A DNA stretch of 64,000 nt from Ophthalmolycus amberensis. Its lineage: Eukaryota > Chordata > Actinopteri > Perciformes > Zoarcidae. Both the position numbers and the translations under genes were made by a program. The stretch is from positions 1,703,501 through 1,767,500 of the forward strand of contig JAFEUB010000968.1 in NCBI GenBank assembly GCA_024529925.1. Reading direction: 5' to 3'. Of the stretch, positions 1 through 12,600 are shown piece after piece. Positions within the stretch are counted from its first letter, which is position 1. Every line of letters begins with the position of its first letter. Under the pieces are notes generated by a model that made no database searches, was not told the origin of the DNA, and saw only the letters and a list, made by a program, of their open reading frames with translations.

Positions 1-146
<146 letters not shown>

Positions 147-574
147 GTGGACAAACTTTGTTCTTTCACTGCTGCTGCAATTCCTCTTTGTCGCCGCACT
201 CCCCCCTCTCGCACTTTCCTCGTCCTTGTGTCGTCACACTCTGGCATTTTGCTGTCATACTCTATAATATGTCATGCATATGATCATTTCTTATCACGGA
301 TAATTTTGCTGTGGTGTACTGAAAACGGTCCCTTGCGTTGCATTATTATACTAGCATAGTTGTAGCTGTTGTGGGCTTTGCTGAACACACAATTATATCT
401 GATATATGATAAACTTGCTGACTCTTCTGGTATAAATCACAGCAAATATTAAATTTAATCAGAATAACATTTGTGACCAAACTCTCACTAAAGGCCATCA
501 GCCTCAGCTCTATTTGTGCTAAATAGCATAAATTAGCGTTCTAACACACTAAACTAAGATGATGAACGCGGTAG

Positions 575-1321
575 TAGGGGTGGGGGAAAAAATCGATACA
601 GCATAGTATCGCGATATTTTGCGTGGCGATATTGTATCGATACATGGACGCCAAGTATCGATCTTTTATTATAAAAACTTTTTTTTTCTTTTTTTAGAAA
701 AATCAAATCAATTACTTTTTCAGTCCACTAGATGGTGCTGAGTTGTTTTCTGGTGAGGTCAGCAAAGGTCCTGGGTCAGTGTGATTGGTAGGAAGTTGGT
801 CAAAACAAAGAGAGACATCTGGCCTCACAACGGGGTTAAATCTGCCAACAGTAGCCAGGCTCATGGGGAGAGTGCAGCGCATAACTGTCTCTCTGCCCTC
901 TACGTCCACGCATCGCAAGTTATACTGAGTTATATACCTCTAATATCCTACTTATACAAGTTATAGTTCATATACTGAGTCCACACGTTTGCATTTAGTT
1001 ACGTTGGACCATGTAGTAATACAAACAGTTCAGTTTGTCAGGTTCATGCAACATTCATGACATTGTTGGTCAGTCTGTCTGCTTGACAATCCTATTCTGC
1101 TGCAATAAAAATGGTTGAAGTGAGATGAACAGACTGAAAACTTTATCTTATTCGATAAAACATGTTGACACAGTTTTCCTTTGGGGACATCATTTGAAGT
1201 TGAAAAAAGTAATAAATTGCAAAATATGTAATAGCAATACTCAGAATATCGCAGTATCGTGATAATATCGTAGTATCGTGATAATATCGTATCGCGGGAC
1301 CTCTGGTGATTCCCACCCCTA
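575..1321. mobile_element. Putative non-autonomous DNA transposon with short TIRs
   Basis: The left end begins TAGGGGTGGG at 575-584, and the right end is its exact reverse complement CCCACCCCTA at 1312-1321. Just inside both ends is sequence rich in ATATCG, ATCGATAC and GTATCGTGATAAT motifs (590-665 and 1245-1297). The middle (720-1200) has no convincing reading frame. Terminal inverted repeats on a 0.75-kb non-coding body fit a non-autonomous class II element, and I recall similar GGGGTGGG/ATCG-rich repeats in fish genomes. No clear target-site duplication is visible (left flank GTAG, right flank GTAAG), so the superfamily is not assigned. Confidence 0.6.
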
Positions 1322-4288
1322 GTAAGTAGTATACCTGCTCAACATTAATATATTAGCTTTGCCATTTTGAACATGTTGGCACGCTGACAGCATGCTGTGC
1401 CGAAAGGTAACCTCACTGAAATCTATTTTTAACAACACTTAAAAATGTTAACCTAGAATTAAATTTTGAAATGCTGATTCAGTCATATTTGTACGTGGCT
1501 GAGTTTAGCCTCTTTGCCTTTGGTGACTGTGAGAATCGGTGACAGTGATGAGCCACGATCTAAAACAGTGGGCAGTTTTTACACTCCTCCCTACCGCTAA
1601 ACATTACTCGGCAACTAATATTTGTATTTCAGCATCGATGACGGGAGTATTTCAAGGCTATGCCTCTTGAAAAGCACTTTTCAAAGAATTACGAGGATGC
1701 AGTAGATCATTTTGTGTCCTCTTCTGCATGATCAGTCTTGCCCTGTCATGTGTCATTAGATGGCATTGGATGATTTGACTGCACACCTGAGTGCCTGTCT
1801 GTTTTCGAAAAGTCCCAGACATCGTGTGATGCAGCTCCCCAATTCCAGCGTCAGATGGCAAACACTTAGTATGATGTATTTAAGCTTTAAGACCAAGCTT
1901 TAAGACCAAGCCCCTTGAGTTTCTTATAAATGTATCAGAATTTACAAACGTGAAGTTCTGTGGATAGATAAACAACCCTTTGGTTTGTCACTGCACAGAT
2001 TCGGTCTTTATCTGTATTTTTGCTCAGTTATATCCTCCATCCATTTCACTCAAGTGATCATTAGATGTCCTTTGAAAACAGCCTTTGTTGTGTCCTGTTG
2101 CCATCTGATATAAAAAAAATGTTTGATGACTGTCTTTTCTTTTAATGACTTAAAGGACATAGAGCTGTATCGACACTACCTTTTTATTCGTCTCCCTTTT
2201 AAAACTGAACTTTTTTAATGCTTTGTAGAAGTGTTTTTATGGTGTTCTGAACAGAGGCTTTCAAATGAAGAAGAAAGGGAGACTTGTGGTTGGTCGCAGG
2301 TTTTACTGTTAGAAAAGTGAGTGATTATTGTTCTCAGTTCAATAAAATGGTAAATAGATATGTAATGGACTTCATACACTGATGGCAGGGGCTACCATGC
2401 AAGGTGTCGCCTCTTCAAAGCAGGGCTGTATATTGGACTCCCTAAGAAAAGGATGGCGCATAGGCTGCAACTCTGCTTATTTCCCCAAAAAATCTACCAA
2501 AATCGTCTGTGGAGGCGAATGCTATAGTGTTGAATATTTAATGGCCGACAACAATTTGCGTCACACAAGCCATTATTGTATGAACTACAATATGCTGTTG
2601 AAGGGATTCGGGGCAACATGAATAGATGGTTATTGCAGAGCCATGTCCACACAGAATCTGAGCAAAGCACCAATGATAAGCATGTCTATACGGTGTTGGC
2701 ACACAAATTGGGAAGCTGCGTCTTCTTTTTTTTTTTTGTATTACAGCAGATAAACGGAAAAAAAGGAAATATCCAGTCATGGGACCTTCAACTAATTGTT
2801 AGATTTCAAATAGTCTTTGAAATTCCAGTGGTCCAAGTTATGAAGATGACGTCTTTACATTGCTCGTCTTTTATTTAACCCGTGACATATACTGTCAGTA
2901 TTGACATTTCACTGCAGAATCATAGGAAGATATGTGTATACATTAATCTCGTTCATAAAGGTAGTACTGTTAGTATTTAAACTATCCACTCGGCGGTTGA
3001 GTTGGTGGTGTTTTTCCACTCGTTTAAACTCATTTAAACATTCACCAGTTCAGTAGTAATTGCAGTTTATAATTAACATTCATAATTTATGATCTGGTAA
3101 TCAAAAAAAGGTAAAACAAATGTTGACTTTTCCTGGCATAGATTGTGATGTCAAAGGCATCAAAGCCCAGTCATTTGTCATCTAAATGGAATTTGTTGTT
3201 TTGTGAGGCACAGGAAGAAGCTGGATATAGAAATCCTCAGTGGGTCCATACATGAGCCCCTGAATTACCTCACTTTTGAAATTAAATAGTCTTCCTGAAG
3301 GATTTGAGGCTGGCTTTATGATAATAGTGGAGGGCGTGTGTCATAACGGTGCGAACAAGGTAACCAGCTCGAAAGAAAACGCACAGACGCAGAAAAACAC
3401 CTGAACTTGTAAATGGATGCCTTTTTGTGAATCGACACATAAGAGCTCAATGCGTTGTGTCTGCATGCAGTAAACTGTATGTACTACATCTTATAAACAG
3501 TGTTTTGCCATTTGTATCTGCATTAGCTGCAATTGGGGATTGGTGTGTGTGTAGAGAGGGAGCAATATAAGGCCGCTCTGCTCTCTTGAGCTTTTTGTTC
3601 TTCTGCCTTCCCTGTTACGTTTCCTGCCATTAACCTGCCGTTAATATGAAAGTCTGATCTTAGACCTCTTCTTTCCCGCTATTCACCTGCTCTAATTCAC
3701 ACTCTTTCAAAACCTCTTTCATCTTCAATTTTGAAATAGGCTGTTAACTCCAAAAAAAAGGGTAATTTTACATTTACAATGGTTTTCATTAATGTCTGTC
3801 TTTCTCAAAAAGGGCCATTCTTCATCTTCTTTCTCATCATTCACTCACACCTTCCTGCTCGTCTTCACTCTTAAAACGCAAAACTCATCGTCGAGTTTTT
3901 ATTCTTTTCTTCCTTAACATTACCTTTTTTACTTTTCGGACGCACCGCTGCTCAACCACATTACCCCCTCGTTTCTTCTCCTCTTGCACTTTGACTTTTT
4001 GTCTTTCAAACCACACTCCTTCACTTTTGGCAATTATTATTTTTTTTGCCCCCCCCTTAATTCTCTGAGTCCGCTGAAGGGACCGTGGAGCAGCTGTACT
4101 TTTGACAGGAACAATATAGGGCTGATATTTCACCCTGAACAAGGCTGCATTATACCCCACAGTGATCGACAGCTGCTTTGCAAGTCAACACCAAACTGTA
4201 AAAGTTGTACATGTATTGCTGCTTAGCATTCACTACACATACCATTTGCTGGCTGCTTTTATCACCTCTTGGCACCATGTGTGCGTAG
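1322..4288. other. Intergenic stretch without recognised gene
   Basis: No exon with plausible splice sites, no RNA gene and no large repeat was recognised. The only structure noticed is a small 13-14-bp direct repeat around 1881-1910 (AAGCTTTAAGACC twice) and short homopolymers. Open frames here are under about 100 codons and look random. Conserved non-coding elements cannot be excluded without alignment. Confidence 0.6.
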
Positions 4289-4289
4289 A

Positions 4290-4367
4290 GTTGTATCATG
4301 GCCACAGAGGGAATCAAACCGCTAACCCTGCTAGTGTTACTGTCACGCTTTACCAACTGAGCCATAC
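4290..4367 (-). mobile_element. tRNA-derived SINE head (or tRNA pseudogene)
   Basis: Read on the minus strand, this segment contains a Pol III A-box-like stretch TGGCTCAGTTGGTAAAG (4348-4364). About 30 bases downstream comes a B-box-like GGTTTGATTCCC (4309-4320), which differs from GGTTCGATTCC at one C-to-T position. The segment between them contains CTAGCAGGGTT, as in fish tRNA-derived SINE heads. I do not see a foldable acceptor stem, so a functional tRNA gene is unlikely. The 3' body of the SINE cannot be delimited, and this may be only a 5' fragment. Confidence 0.6.
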
Positions 4368-4791
4368 AGACTGCTTTCTACTCGCATGGGATTATTCAAA
4401 AATATTCTGCAGCAGAGGGCCCAGTGCTAACACAAATTCCTTGACTGCCTTGCTAGTCCATGAGTTCATGAAAAGTAGAGCACTTTTCCCATTTTTCACA
4501 CCGCCTTCGAAGTGTGCGTCTGTCTTTCGGTGCAAACTGTACCCAATCACAGCGCGGTCAAAGGAAATGCTAAACATGGTGATTGGACAGCAGGCGGGTG
4601 TTTTCATCGGGACATTTTTCACTTCACCGGCTGTAGTAGGAAAGTTCTGATTTGTGTGAGCATGATTTTCAGGTGTGCACCGTGAAAAATACATGGTGTG
4701 TACTTACACAGTCACACGCACACAGAAAGTATGAAGAACGGCAAAAAGTGACGTGAATAGTAAACACAGACTTTGTAAAAGTATAAAAACA

Positions 4792-4796
<5 letters not shown>

Positions 4797-4829
<33 letters not shown>
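4797..4829. repeat. (TA)n microsatellite
   Basis: An uninterrupted alternating TA run of about 33 bases. Confidence 0.95.
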
Positions 4830-4833
<4 letters not shown>

Positions 4834-5498
4834 GCTCACTGTCAAGAATTTTTTACTTTCAGTTTATAGTCACAAGAAGTATTGCCCAGCCTGAGAAAAC
4901 AAGATTCCTGTGCTACAAAGTGCAGATGTGGGGTTTAAATGCCGTGTAAAAAGGATTTACATCTCTTCTAACTACAAATAATGGCATCTTACATCACCAC
5001 AATATTTTCTTCCAAAGTTAAAACAGTTTTGAGTAATTTACTCAAGGGATTTCTGTATTCCTATTTATTATTGAGTTTTTTTTTGGAGTGATAAGCTCTT
5101 AATAAATGAGACCTTAATGACATACTAAATGTACAGTATGCTATTGATGCTAAAGAAATATTCTATTTCTTATTCTATTGTAATTCTGTCTGAGATATTT
5201 AATTACATCTGGTTTGTGTACTCCCTGTAGCACCTCTGGCACTTGCGGTCAGCTAATCACTGGGATGATTTGATTTGTGCAAAATGTCCATGTTCACTTG
5301 ATTTGACGGTGTTGTCTTAATCAGGAAGGCTGAGCTGCAAAGTCACTCTGGTTTATGCTGCCGTTGGCAAATAGCACAAATGCTGATTATCAAGACTATT
5401 TATAGTAGATGCACCTTTTTTTCTGTTCAGTAAGTCTAAAAATGTGGGAACCTGTTATACAGGTGAACACACATTCCCCTTTTAGATGGGTGATGATG

Positions 5499-5534
5499 AA
5501 GACATCTTAATGATCGAAGACATCTTAATGATCG
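5499..5534 (+). repeat. 18-bp direct tandem duplication
   Basis: GAAGACATCTTAATGATC occurs twice back to back, the second copy followed by GG. This is a simple two-copy tandem duplication in otherwise unique sequence. Confidence 0.85.
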
Positions 5535-6892
5535 GCATTTTTAAAAGCTGAACGCATTCTTCATGAATCCAACATTATTTTCTAGCACAAAAAATACATT
5601 AAATTGTTTCCCTGTTTCTCTGTCCATCCCTCCTTTCTTTCTCTTTCTCTCATTCTCTCTACACGATGGTGTGGATGTGGTCAGACATGCCAGCAGCAGG
5701 TTCAGTGTGTTATCTAAGCCTGAAAGCCTACGCAGGGCAAGTCTGCCATCTACTGAGAAAGAGAGAGGAGGATTTTCAACATCTCCTGAGAGGCATATAC
5801 AGGCACTGTATTCCAATACAGCTTTTCATCTTAATGTTGCTTGGTGTGATGTAAAGTCATAATGTATCTCAACTTAATGGTTGCTGATTTGCTGTCAAGA
5901 AAAGCTATAATTTGATCTCTTTACAGCAGGTTTCTTCAGTATGTCTTAAATGAGTTGGCATGAAACTTAAAGCTGCCTTAACTCCCTCTTAACCATAAAT
6001 GGGCCTAAAAATAGCGATGCTTAATATTCTGTTTCTTCAAAACTAAAAAGATGTATTTTGCCTGATTCAATTAAGCTAACAGATGATTTAATATGATGTC
6101 GGGATGCTAGCTTGAGTCAAGCTTTTGGAGAACTGAAGAAAAATGTTAAAATTACAGAGCTTTAAATTCAACTGATTATTTACAGGATGTTTTATGTTAA
6201 TGAGAACCAGTCACTGAACCTATACGAGCATGTACTTACAGCTGTATGATATGACAAGAATTTATTTTAAAAAGTAAAGCATATATTCTTTTTTTTTTAA
6301 TAGTTTACTTTATCATTTATAGTATTAGATGTCATTTTGAGATATTTTTATGTAATTAGCTAGTGTTAATTAGGGTTTGCTCATTTTGCTGTGTTCTTTT
6401 CCTTATCTAACACGCTGTTTCATTTTTGATCTTATTCTATCCATTTCCATCAAATCCAATTTTGGAAGGAGGGGGGAAATAGAAAGAGATCAAGTGTAAA
6501 TATTATTCCTCTAAGATAAGACATTTTTTGCAGCAATTTCACCGCCTACATGTACAGCACTGACAAATAGACGGGACCGAGAATAAAACAATCTGTTTGA
6601 ATCATTCCACGTGGGTGTCCTTTTTTTGAATATCTGGGCCCAAAAGCTGTTCAACCCACTTGTGATTGATTACATAAAGAAAACGTGAATCTCATTTCAA
6701 TTACTAATTTGACCCACACCAGCTCAGCACACTTAAATATGTATGAATGTCACACACAGTCACTTATCACAGTGAACCTGCAAGTGATAAGTGACAAGTG
6801 ATTAAGGAAGATCCATCCTTATGTATTGTGTAACTTCCACGCAGTCGTTTTGATCCTTGCATAGATGAAGATGGAAGCTCAACTTTCTTTCT

Positions 6893-6919
6893 CTTTCTTT
6901 CTTTCTTTCTTTCTTTCTT
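6893..6919. repeat. (CTTT)n microsatellite
   Basis: A tetranucleotide CTTT run with one CTCTTT interruption. Confidence 0.95.
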
Positions 6920-9189
6920 ACTGCATTATCCATCGAAAGTCCATCTCCATCGTGTCTGTGCTGTTGCACATACCTGTATAAACCCTCGCGTTTGTGCACT
7001 TATCTTTCCTTGCAGTCAAAGCTGAAGATATACAGTAGAAACTTCATCTTTTCGGTTTCATCCAGCGCAGGGGTTCCATGCACGGTGTCACCACCGAGCT
7101 CAAAGGGGGAATCTGTGACTTGATAAGTCCGGGCAACATCAAGGAGACGCAATGTTTTATTCATCGGCACAAAGCTCCTGGAATTCACTCAAATCAAATT
7201 CGCCCGCCTTTGTTTGAGAGATCAGACTTGAGGTTTGACACATATAGAAATGATTGGATTTTTTTTTACTTAAAAAAATAAAAATAAAAGAGAAAGTTAC
7301 GAGTGCAATAGAGGACAGGGTGATGTTTGTGAGGAGTTTAATGAGACAAAGAAGGGAGAATTAGCCGGACATGTTTATACTTTCCATCAAATCTTGCATG
7401 ATACCTTTTCATTCTACTTCCGTTTCTCAGTTTTTCACTCTTTCACACTGCACGCTGCAGTGTTGCCTCTCAATAAGTCAGCCGCTCTCACGTTCAGGTG
7501 ACCTTGGCACCCTGCTGATTCACTTGTTTTGTTGTGATTCTTTCATCTTGTGTGTTTCACTCTCCTTTCAGATTTTCCTATCCCTCCTCTCTCTCCCACT
7601 CTGATATCCTGCTGTCAAAGAAATTCAAATATTTTCGAGCAGCACAAACCGAGGTCAGATGGGATTTGCCGAAATTTGGGATCTGTTTTTCTCTCACATT
7701 GGACACTGCAGTAATTTGCCAGAAAGGTCTCATCACTCTAAGTGCTCAATATACCCTGAGCTGAGCCCTGCAGGAATTTAGCATGATAAAGCGTGAATTC
7801 TTTATTAAGCACGTTTGGGGGTTTATCTCTTCTTTTTTTTGCACTTTCTTTTTATCTTTTGTCTTGTTTCACTGTGTTTCATCAACTAAAGTAAGTTAAA
7901 CTAAACCCCTAGACTCACTTCGCGTACCACAGCAGCGACTTCGAGTGTCAGCTGGGCTCATAATCCAGGTCACTGCAGCAATGTTACAGGACTGTCGAGT
8001 TCTGAACTCCCACTCAGGGTTTGAGCAGTAAGACTCCTGTGCCAACTAGTTATTGTGGCAATATGCCCGATACTGCAGCTACTGTACAGTACATTGAATA
8101 CAGGAAGGGAAGCTAATATGCATTTACCTTTCAATGACAGCTGGCAGAAAGTTTCCAGCAACAATTTGACAAAAACATATTTTAAAATCTAATTTTCAAA
8201 CTCTTAAATATTTAAAGTGACGAATAAATAATGTATTTGTTTTTATTGAGTCTTCATTTTTGGTTTGTGGTCAATAGTCAAGGAGTAGATTTGTTTTGCA
8301 CGTTCAGTGTAGCTGGAGTCTCGTCCTACCTACTCGGTTACATAACAGTATTTTTATTTTGGATGTCTCTTTTAATGAATGTCCATGACATTGCTGGTTA
8401 GTTACAATGAAACGAGAAGAGGTCTCAGGTCTTGAATCACTTTGATTTTAAACTTTGCGGTAGATTCTAATGACCAGCACGTCGTATCTTAATGATTTCA
8501 TACCCCAAAATCTTGCATAATAAAAGGTTAATACTCTAGTGAATACACCTTATGTGAACATACAGTAATTGGAAACCATTAAAGAAAGGATACTTTAGTG
8601 TTTCTGTCTTTTGCTAATCATACATCATTATGTGAAATACGTTTCATTAGCCTAACATTAAACATCAGGAACAAGGTAAAGCGTACAGCCAGTGTTGTAC
8701 TCATTGCTACCGGTTGCATATCCCTAATGTAGGTAATCTACTAAATGTAATCTTACCATGCCTTTACATTAAATGTCATGCTTTACATGAAATGTGCGGA
8801 AGGTAAAAATCAAGGAAACTGGCAAAGAAGAATACATCTTCTTTGAGGCTGCTGACTGGTCTCTCAAGGCTTCATCCGCTGGCATTTATTTTTCAATCTC
8901 TAAGTAAATGTGTCCTTGTTAATTGAATAGGTGCCTCAGTGAGTCAGCCAGTCAGTGTCGCATTTGTTTGACCTCAGCGTGGCTCTGCAACTCTGTTTGG
9001 ACTTAATCATGTCTTCTGACAGTGTTGACGATAACAACAAGGTAATTGTCTCAAAGGAACTGACACCTATTAGAATATGCATACCCCCTTGCTAAAAGAT
9101 GTCTTTTCCAGGTCAAAACTTTTGTTGAATCTAATTGTTTATGAGTTGTTTTTACTTTTCCTGTGATGTGATTGGTTTTGAGGTGGGAG

Positions 9190-9320
9190 CATTGACTGTA
9201 TATAAAAAGTAGATGAAGTCATAGTGACGTCACCCATTGGTTCGTGGAGTGCCTTTTTGAAGCCTTGGTTTCGATGATTTGGCCATCTTGGATTACGACC
9301 GTCGCCATCTTGGCATTTTT
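9190..9320 (+). repeat. Dispersed-repeat fragment, teleost-like
   Basis: The stretch running from GACTGTATATAAAAAGTAG through GACGTCACCCATTGGTT and GGCCATCTTGG resembles a dispersed repeat that I recall from several fish genomes. It contains a palindromic GACGTC and two copies of GCCATCTTGG (around 9282 and 9304). It abuts the degenerate tandem repeat and fold-back that lead into the satellite. The family is not assigned. Confidence 0.4.
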
Positions 9321-9327
9321 GAAAAGC

Positions 9328-9430
9328 AACTATATTTTTAAAGTTACTTTTTAAGTGACTGTATTTTAAAGTTACTTTATTAGTTCCTGTATTTTTGAAG
9401 TTGCTTTTTTAGTTACTTTATTTTTGAAGT
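9328..9430 (+). repeat. Degenerate ~27-bp tandem repeat (about 4 units)
   Basis: Four imperfect copies of a motif built from AGTTACTGTATTTTTGAAGTT can be lined up here (variants TTTAAAGTTACTTTTT, TTTTGAAGTTGCTTTTT and so on). It lies directly left of the fold-back element. Confidence 0.6.
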
Positions 9431-9651
9431 TCAACTCCCTTCATCAACACCACGACCAGTGACTAGACTCCAGTGGGATTATGCCTAATAATAATTTATT
9501 ACACATTGTACAAATTTGAATGGTGCAACGTCTTTGTCAAATGGACTCCATCTTGAAGGAAGACAATCAAGGGCTGGTGATGCTGAGGTCGGATAAGGCA
9601 TAATCCCGCTGGAGTCCAGTCACTGGTCGTGGTGTTGATGAAGGGAGTTGA
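9431..9651. mobile_element. Fold-back element, 56-bp inverted arms
   Basis: The left arm (9431-9486) and right arm (9596-9651) are reverse complements at 54 of 56 positions by eye. The two mismatches lie within GACTAGACTCCAGTGGG versus GACTGGACTCCAGCGGG. The 109-bp spacer (9487-9595) holds the segment TTTATTACACATTGTAC to AAGGGCTGG. Long inverted arms with a short non-coding centre are typical of fold-back or MITE-type elements. The spacer and right arm are also found in the five internal modules of the satellite, but the left arm is absent there. This is therefore the most complete copy in the window, and it lacks the SINE. Confidence 0.75.
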
Positions 9652-9665
9652 TGCAGAGTTATAAA

Positions 9666-12600
9666 CGTCATCGTTTTTTCGACATAGTATAGCATGTCGA
9701 AAAAAGTCAAAAACGGTCACTATAGCATGTCGAAAAAGTCTCAAACGGTCATAGTATAGCATGTCGAAAAAAGTCTCACGGTCATAGTATAGCATGTCGA
9801 AAAAAGTCTCAAACGGTCATAGTATAGCATGTCGAAAAAAGTCTCACGGTCATAGTATAGCATGTCGAAAAAAGTCTCAAACGGTCATAGTATATAGCAT
9901 GTCGAAAAACGGTTATAGTACAGCATGTCGAAAAAAGTCAAAAACGGTCATAGTATAGCATGTCGAAAACGGTCATAGTATAGCATGTCAAACGGTCATA
10001 GTATAGCATGTCGAAAACGGTCATAGTATAGCATGTCGAAAAAAGTCATAGTATAGCATGTCGAAAAAAGTCATAGTATAGCATGTCGAAAAAAGTCAAA
10101 AACGGTCATAGTATAGCATGTCAAAAACGGTCATAGTATAGCATGTCGAAAAAAGTCATAGTATAGCATGTCGAAAAAAGTCATAGTATAGCATGTCGAA
10201 AAAAGTCATAGTATAGCATGTCGAAAACGGTCATAGTATAGCATGTCGAAAAAGGTCATAGTATAGCATGTCGAAAACGGTCATAGTATAGCATGTCGAA
10301 AACGGTCACAGTATAGCATGTCAAACGGTCACAGTATAGCATGTCGAAAACGGTCACAGTATAGCATGTCGAAAACGGTCACAGTATAGCATGTCGAAAA
10401 CGGTCACAGTATAGCATGTCGAAAACGGTCACAGTATAGCATGTCGAAAAAAGTCAGTATAGCATGTCAAAAAAAGTCTAAAACGGTCATAGTATAGCAT
10501 GTTGGAAAAAAGTCTCAAACGGTCATAGTATAGCATGTCGAAAAAAGTCATAGTATAGCATGTCGAAAAAGTCATAGTATAGCATGTCGAAAAAAGTCAT
10601 AGTATAGCATGTCAAAAAAAGGCAAAAACGGCCATAGTATGGCATGTCAAAAACGGTCATAGTATAGCATGTCGGAAAAAGTCATCGTATAGCATGTCGG
10701 AAAAAGTCATAGTATAGCATGTCGAAAAAAGTCTAAAACGGTCATAGTATAGCATGTCGGAAAAAGTCATAGTATAGCATGTCGAAAAAAGTCATAGTAT
10801 AGCATGTCGAAAAAAGTCTCAAACGGTCATAGTATAGCATGTCGAAAAAAGTCTCACGGTCATAGTATAGCATGTCGAAAAAAGTCATAGTATAGCATGT
10901 CAATAAAAGTCAAAAACGGTCATAGTATAGCATGTCGAAAAAAGTCAAAAACGGTCATAGTATAGCATGTCGAAAAAAGTCTCAAACGGTCATAGTATAG
11001 CATGTCGAAAACGGTCATAGTATAGCATGTCGAAAACGGTCATAGTATAGCATGTCGAAAACGGTCATAGTATAGCATGTCGAAAAAAGTCATAGTATAG
11101 CATGTCGAAAAAAGTCATAGTATAGCATGTCGAAAAAAGTCATAGTATAGCATGTCGAAAACGGTCAAAGTATAGCATGTCGAAAACGGTCACAGTATAG
11201 CATGTCGAAAACGGTCACAGTATAGCATGTCGAAAACGGTCACAGTATAGCATGTCGAAAACGGTCACCGTATAGCATGTCGAAAAAGGTCATAGTATAG
11301 CATGTCAAAAAAAGTCTAAAACGGTCATAGTATAGTATGTCGAAAAATGTCGAAAACGGTCATAGTATAGCATGTCGAAAACGGTCATAGTATAGCATGT
11401 CGAAAACGGTCATAGTATAGCATGTCAAAAAAAGTCATAGTATAGCATGTCGAAAACGGTCATAGTATAGCATGTCGAAAACGGTCATAGTATAGCATGT
11501 CGAAAAAAGTCATAGGATAGCATGTCGAAAACGGTCATAGTATAGCAAGTCATAGTAAAGTCTAAAACGGTCATAGTATAGTATGTCGAAAACGGTCATA
11601 GTATAGCATGTCGAAAACAGTCTTAGTATAGCATGTCGAAAACGGTCATAGTATAGCATGTCGAAAACGGGTCATAGTATAGCATGTCGAAAAAAGTCAG
11701 AGTATAGCATGTCGAAAAAGGTCATAGTATAGTATGTCGAAAAAAGTCTCAAACGGTCATAGTATAGCATGTCGAAAAAAGTCATAGTATAGCATGTCGA
11801 AAAAAGTCATAGTATAGCATGTCGAAAAAAGTCAGTATAGCATGTCGAAAAAATGTCTCAAACGGTCATAGTATAGCATGTCGAAAAAAGTCAGAGTATA
11901 GCATGTCGAAAAAAGTCATAGTATAGCATGTCGAAAAAAGTCAGTATAGCATGTCGAAAAAATGTCTCAAACGGTCATAGTATAGCATGTCGAAAAAAGT
12001 CAGAGTATAGCATGTCGAAAAAAGTCATAGTATAGCATGTCGAAAAAAGTCTCAAACGGTCATAGTATAGCATGTCGGAAAAAGTCATCGTATAGCATGT
12101 CGGAAAAAGTCATAGTATAGCATGTCGAAAAAAGTCTAAAACGGTCATAGTATAGCATGTCGGAAAAAGTCATAGTATAGCATGTCGAAAAAAGTCATAG
12201 TATAGCATGTCGAAAAAAGTCTCAAACGGTCATAGTATAGCATGTCGAAAAAAGTCTCACGGTCATAGTATAGCATGTCGAAAAAAGTCATAGTATAGCA
12301 TGTCAATAAAAGTCAAAAACGGTCATAGTATAGCATGTCGAAAAAAGTCTCACGGTCATAGTATAGCATGTCGAAAACGGTCACAGTATAGCATGTCGAA
12401 AAAAGTCAGTATAGCATGTCAAAAAAAGTCTAAAACGGTCATAGTATAGCATGTTGGAAAAAAGTCTCAAACGGTCATAGTATAGCATGTCGAAAAAAGT
12501 CATAGTATAGCATGTCGAAAAAGTCATAGTATAGCATGTCGAAAAAAGTCATAGTATAGCATGTCAAAAAAAGGCAAAAACGGCCATAGTATGGCATGTC

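Larger units (their letters stand above)
4368..9189. other. Intergenic stretch, microsatellites only
   Basis: No gene recognised. It contains a TA microsatellite (4797-4829), an 18-bp direct duplication near 5500-5535, a CTTT tract (6893-6919), and otherwise AT-rich unique-looking DNA. In the human genome the region beyond the 3' end of STIM2 is a long gene desert towards PCDH7, which would fit. Synteny is not shown by this sequence itself. Confidence 0.55.

Noticed and set aside
4162..4650. 162-codon open frame on the plus strand
   Set aside because: It runs through the antisense of the SINE head, has no recognisable domain and no splice context.
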